This document shows, one piece after another, positions 11,111 through 11,151 of a stretch of DNA of 11,151 bases. The notes under the pieces were generated by a model. The model had not been told where the DNA came from. It made no database searches and worked only from the letters and a program-made list of their open reading frames with translations. The position numbers were made by a program, and so were the translations under genes. This DNA comes from UBA12088 sp964568345 (GTDB taxonomy: Bacteria > Patescibacteriota > Minisyncoccia > Phycocordibacterales > UBA12088): NCBI GenBank assembly GCA_964568345.1, contig CAZMPG010000036.1, positions 1 through 11,151 of the forward strand, in the 5' to 3' direction. The stretch's first letter is position 1. Each line of letters opens with the position of its first letter.

Positions 11111-11151
11111 ATGTCATATAAAGGAACTACCCACACCATGAGGTATCCTGA
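11111..11151 (+). CDS. Possible start of a further gene, 3' partial
   Basis: ATG 11111 opens a frame (MSYKGTTHTMRYP) that is still open at the window edge. A second ATG in the same frame at 11138 has AAGGA about 12 bases upstream. With only 13 codons visible no family can be named, and the frame could be chance. Confidence 0.3.
   Translation, partial: MSYKGTTHTMRYP

Noticed and set aside
1..11151. tRNA, rRNA, transposase or phage genes
   Set aside because: No cloverleaf, rRNA core sequence, transposase motif or terminal repeats of an insertion sequence were recognised by eye.
1..11151. Recoded UGA as in some CPR lineages (Gracilibacteria, Absconditabacteria)
   Set aside because: The mutY-like and htpX genes end at TGA at the expected family lengths, so the standard code fits.

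Overview
The window is GC-rich (about 60% by eye) bacterial DNA with compact genes, short intergenic gaps and the standard genetic code (TGA works as a stop in several genes). The gene set suggests a Candidate Phyla Radiation / Patescibacteria genome, probably Parcubacteria-like. The main clue is the MutY-like glycosylase with no iron-sulfur cluster and an F-x-G-S-N-R-x-x-R-G tail motif. Supporting clues are the LemA/HtpX cluster of small membrane proteins, the GroES mobile loop and the scarcity of Shine-Dalgarno sequences. This placement is inference; no marker gene such as 16S rRNA or a ribosomal protein is present.

Layout. (1) Positions 1-2668, plus strand: the end of a bactofilin-like beta-helix membrane protein, then an endonuclease III (nth) overlapping it by 17 bases, then a MutY-like adenine glycosylase. 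Both glycosylases lack the four iron-sulfur cysteines. A polypyrimidine heptad repeat separates them. (2) Positions 2670-4710, minus strand: secG followed by a membrane-anchored family 5 peptide-binding protein. This operon converges on mutY with a one-base gap. (3) Positions 4711-4931: a divergent promoter region with good sigma70-type boxes for secG (minus) and groES (plus), and another purine/pyrimidine inverted repeat between them. (4) Positions 4932-6958: groES-groEL, ending in a strong hairpin that serves as a shared terminator with the convergent downstream gene. (5) Positions 7085-7622: a minus-strand double zinc-ribbon protein with a near-consensus promoter and a leader of about 97 bases carrying a hairpin and a 14-codon ORF, divergent from lemA. 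(6) Positions 7623-11068, plus strand: a likely operon of lemA, a two-helix membrane peptide, a MazG-like NTP pyrophosphohydrolase, a three-helix membrane protein, the metalloprotease htpX, and an EAL-domain (c-di-GMP phosphodiesterase-like) protein whose start overlaps the htpX stop. The last 80 bases may hold the start of another gene.

Themes. The window combines base-excision repair, protein export, chaperonin folding and a membrane quality-control cluster linked to a possible cyclic-dinucleotide enzyme. The most unusual points are the iron-free pair of DNA glycosylases (one with the catalytic Asp replaced by Glu), the recurrent polypurine/polypyrimidine heptad elements between genes, the strong excess of the palindrome GTAC, and the LemA-HtpX-EAL arrangement.
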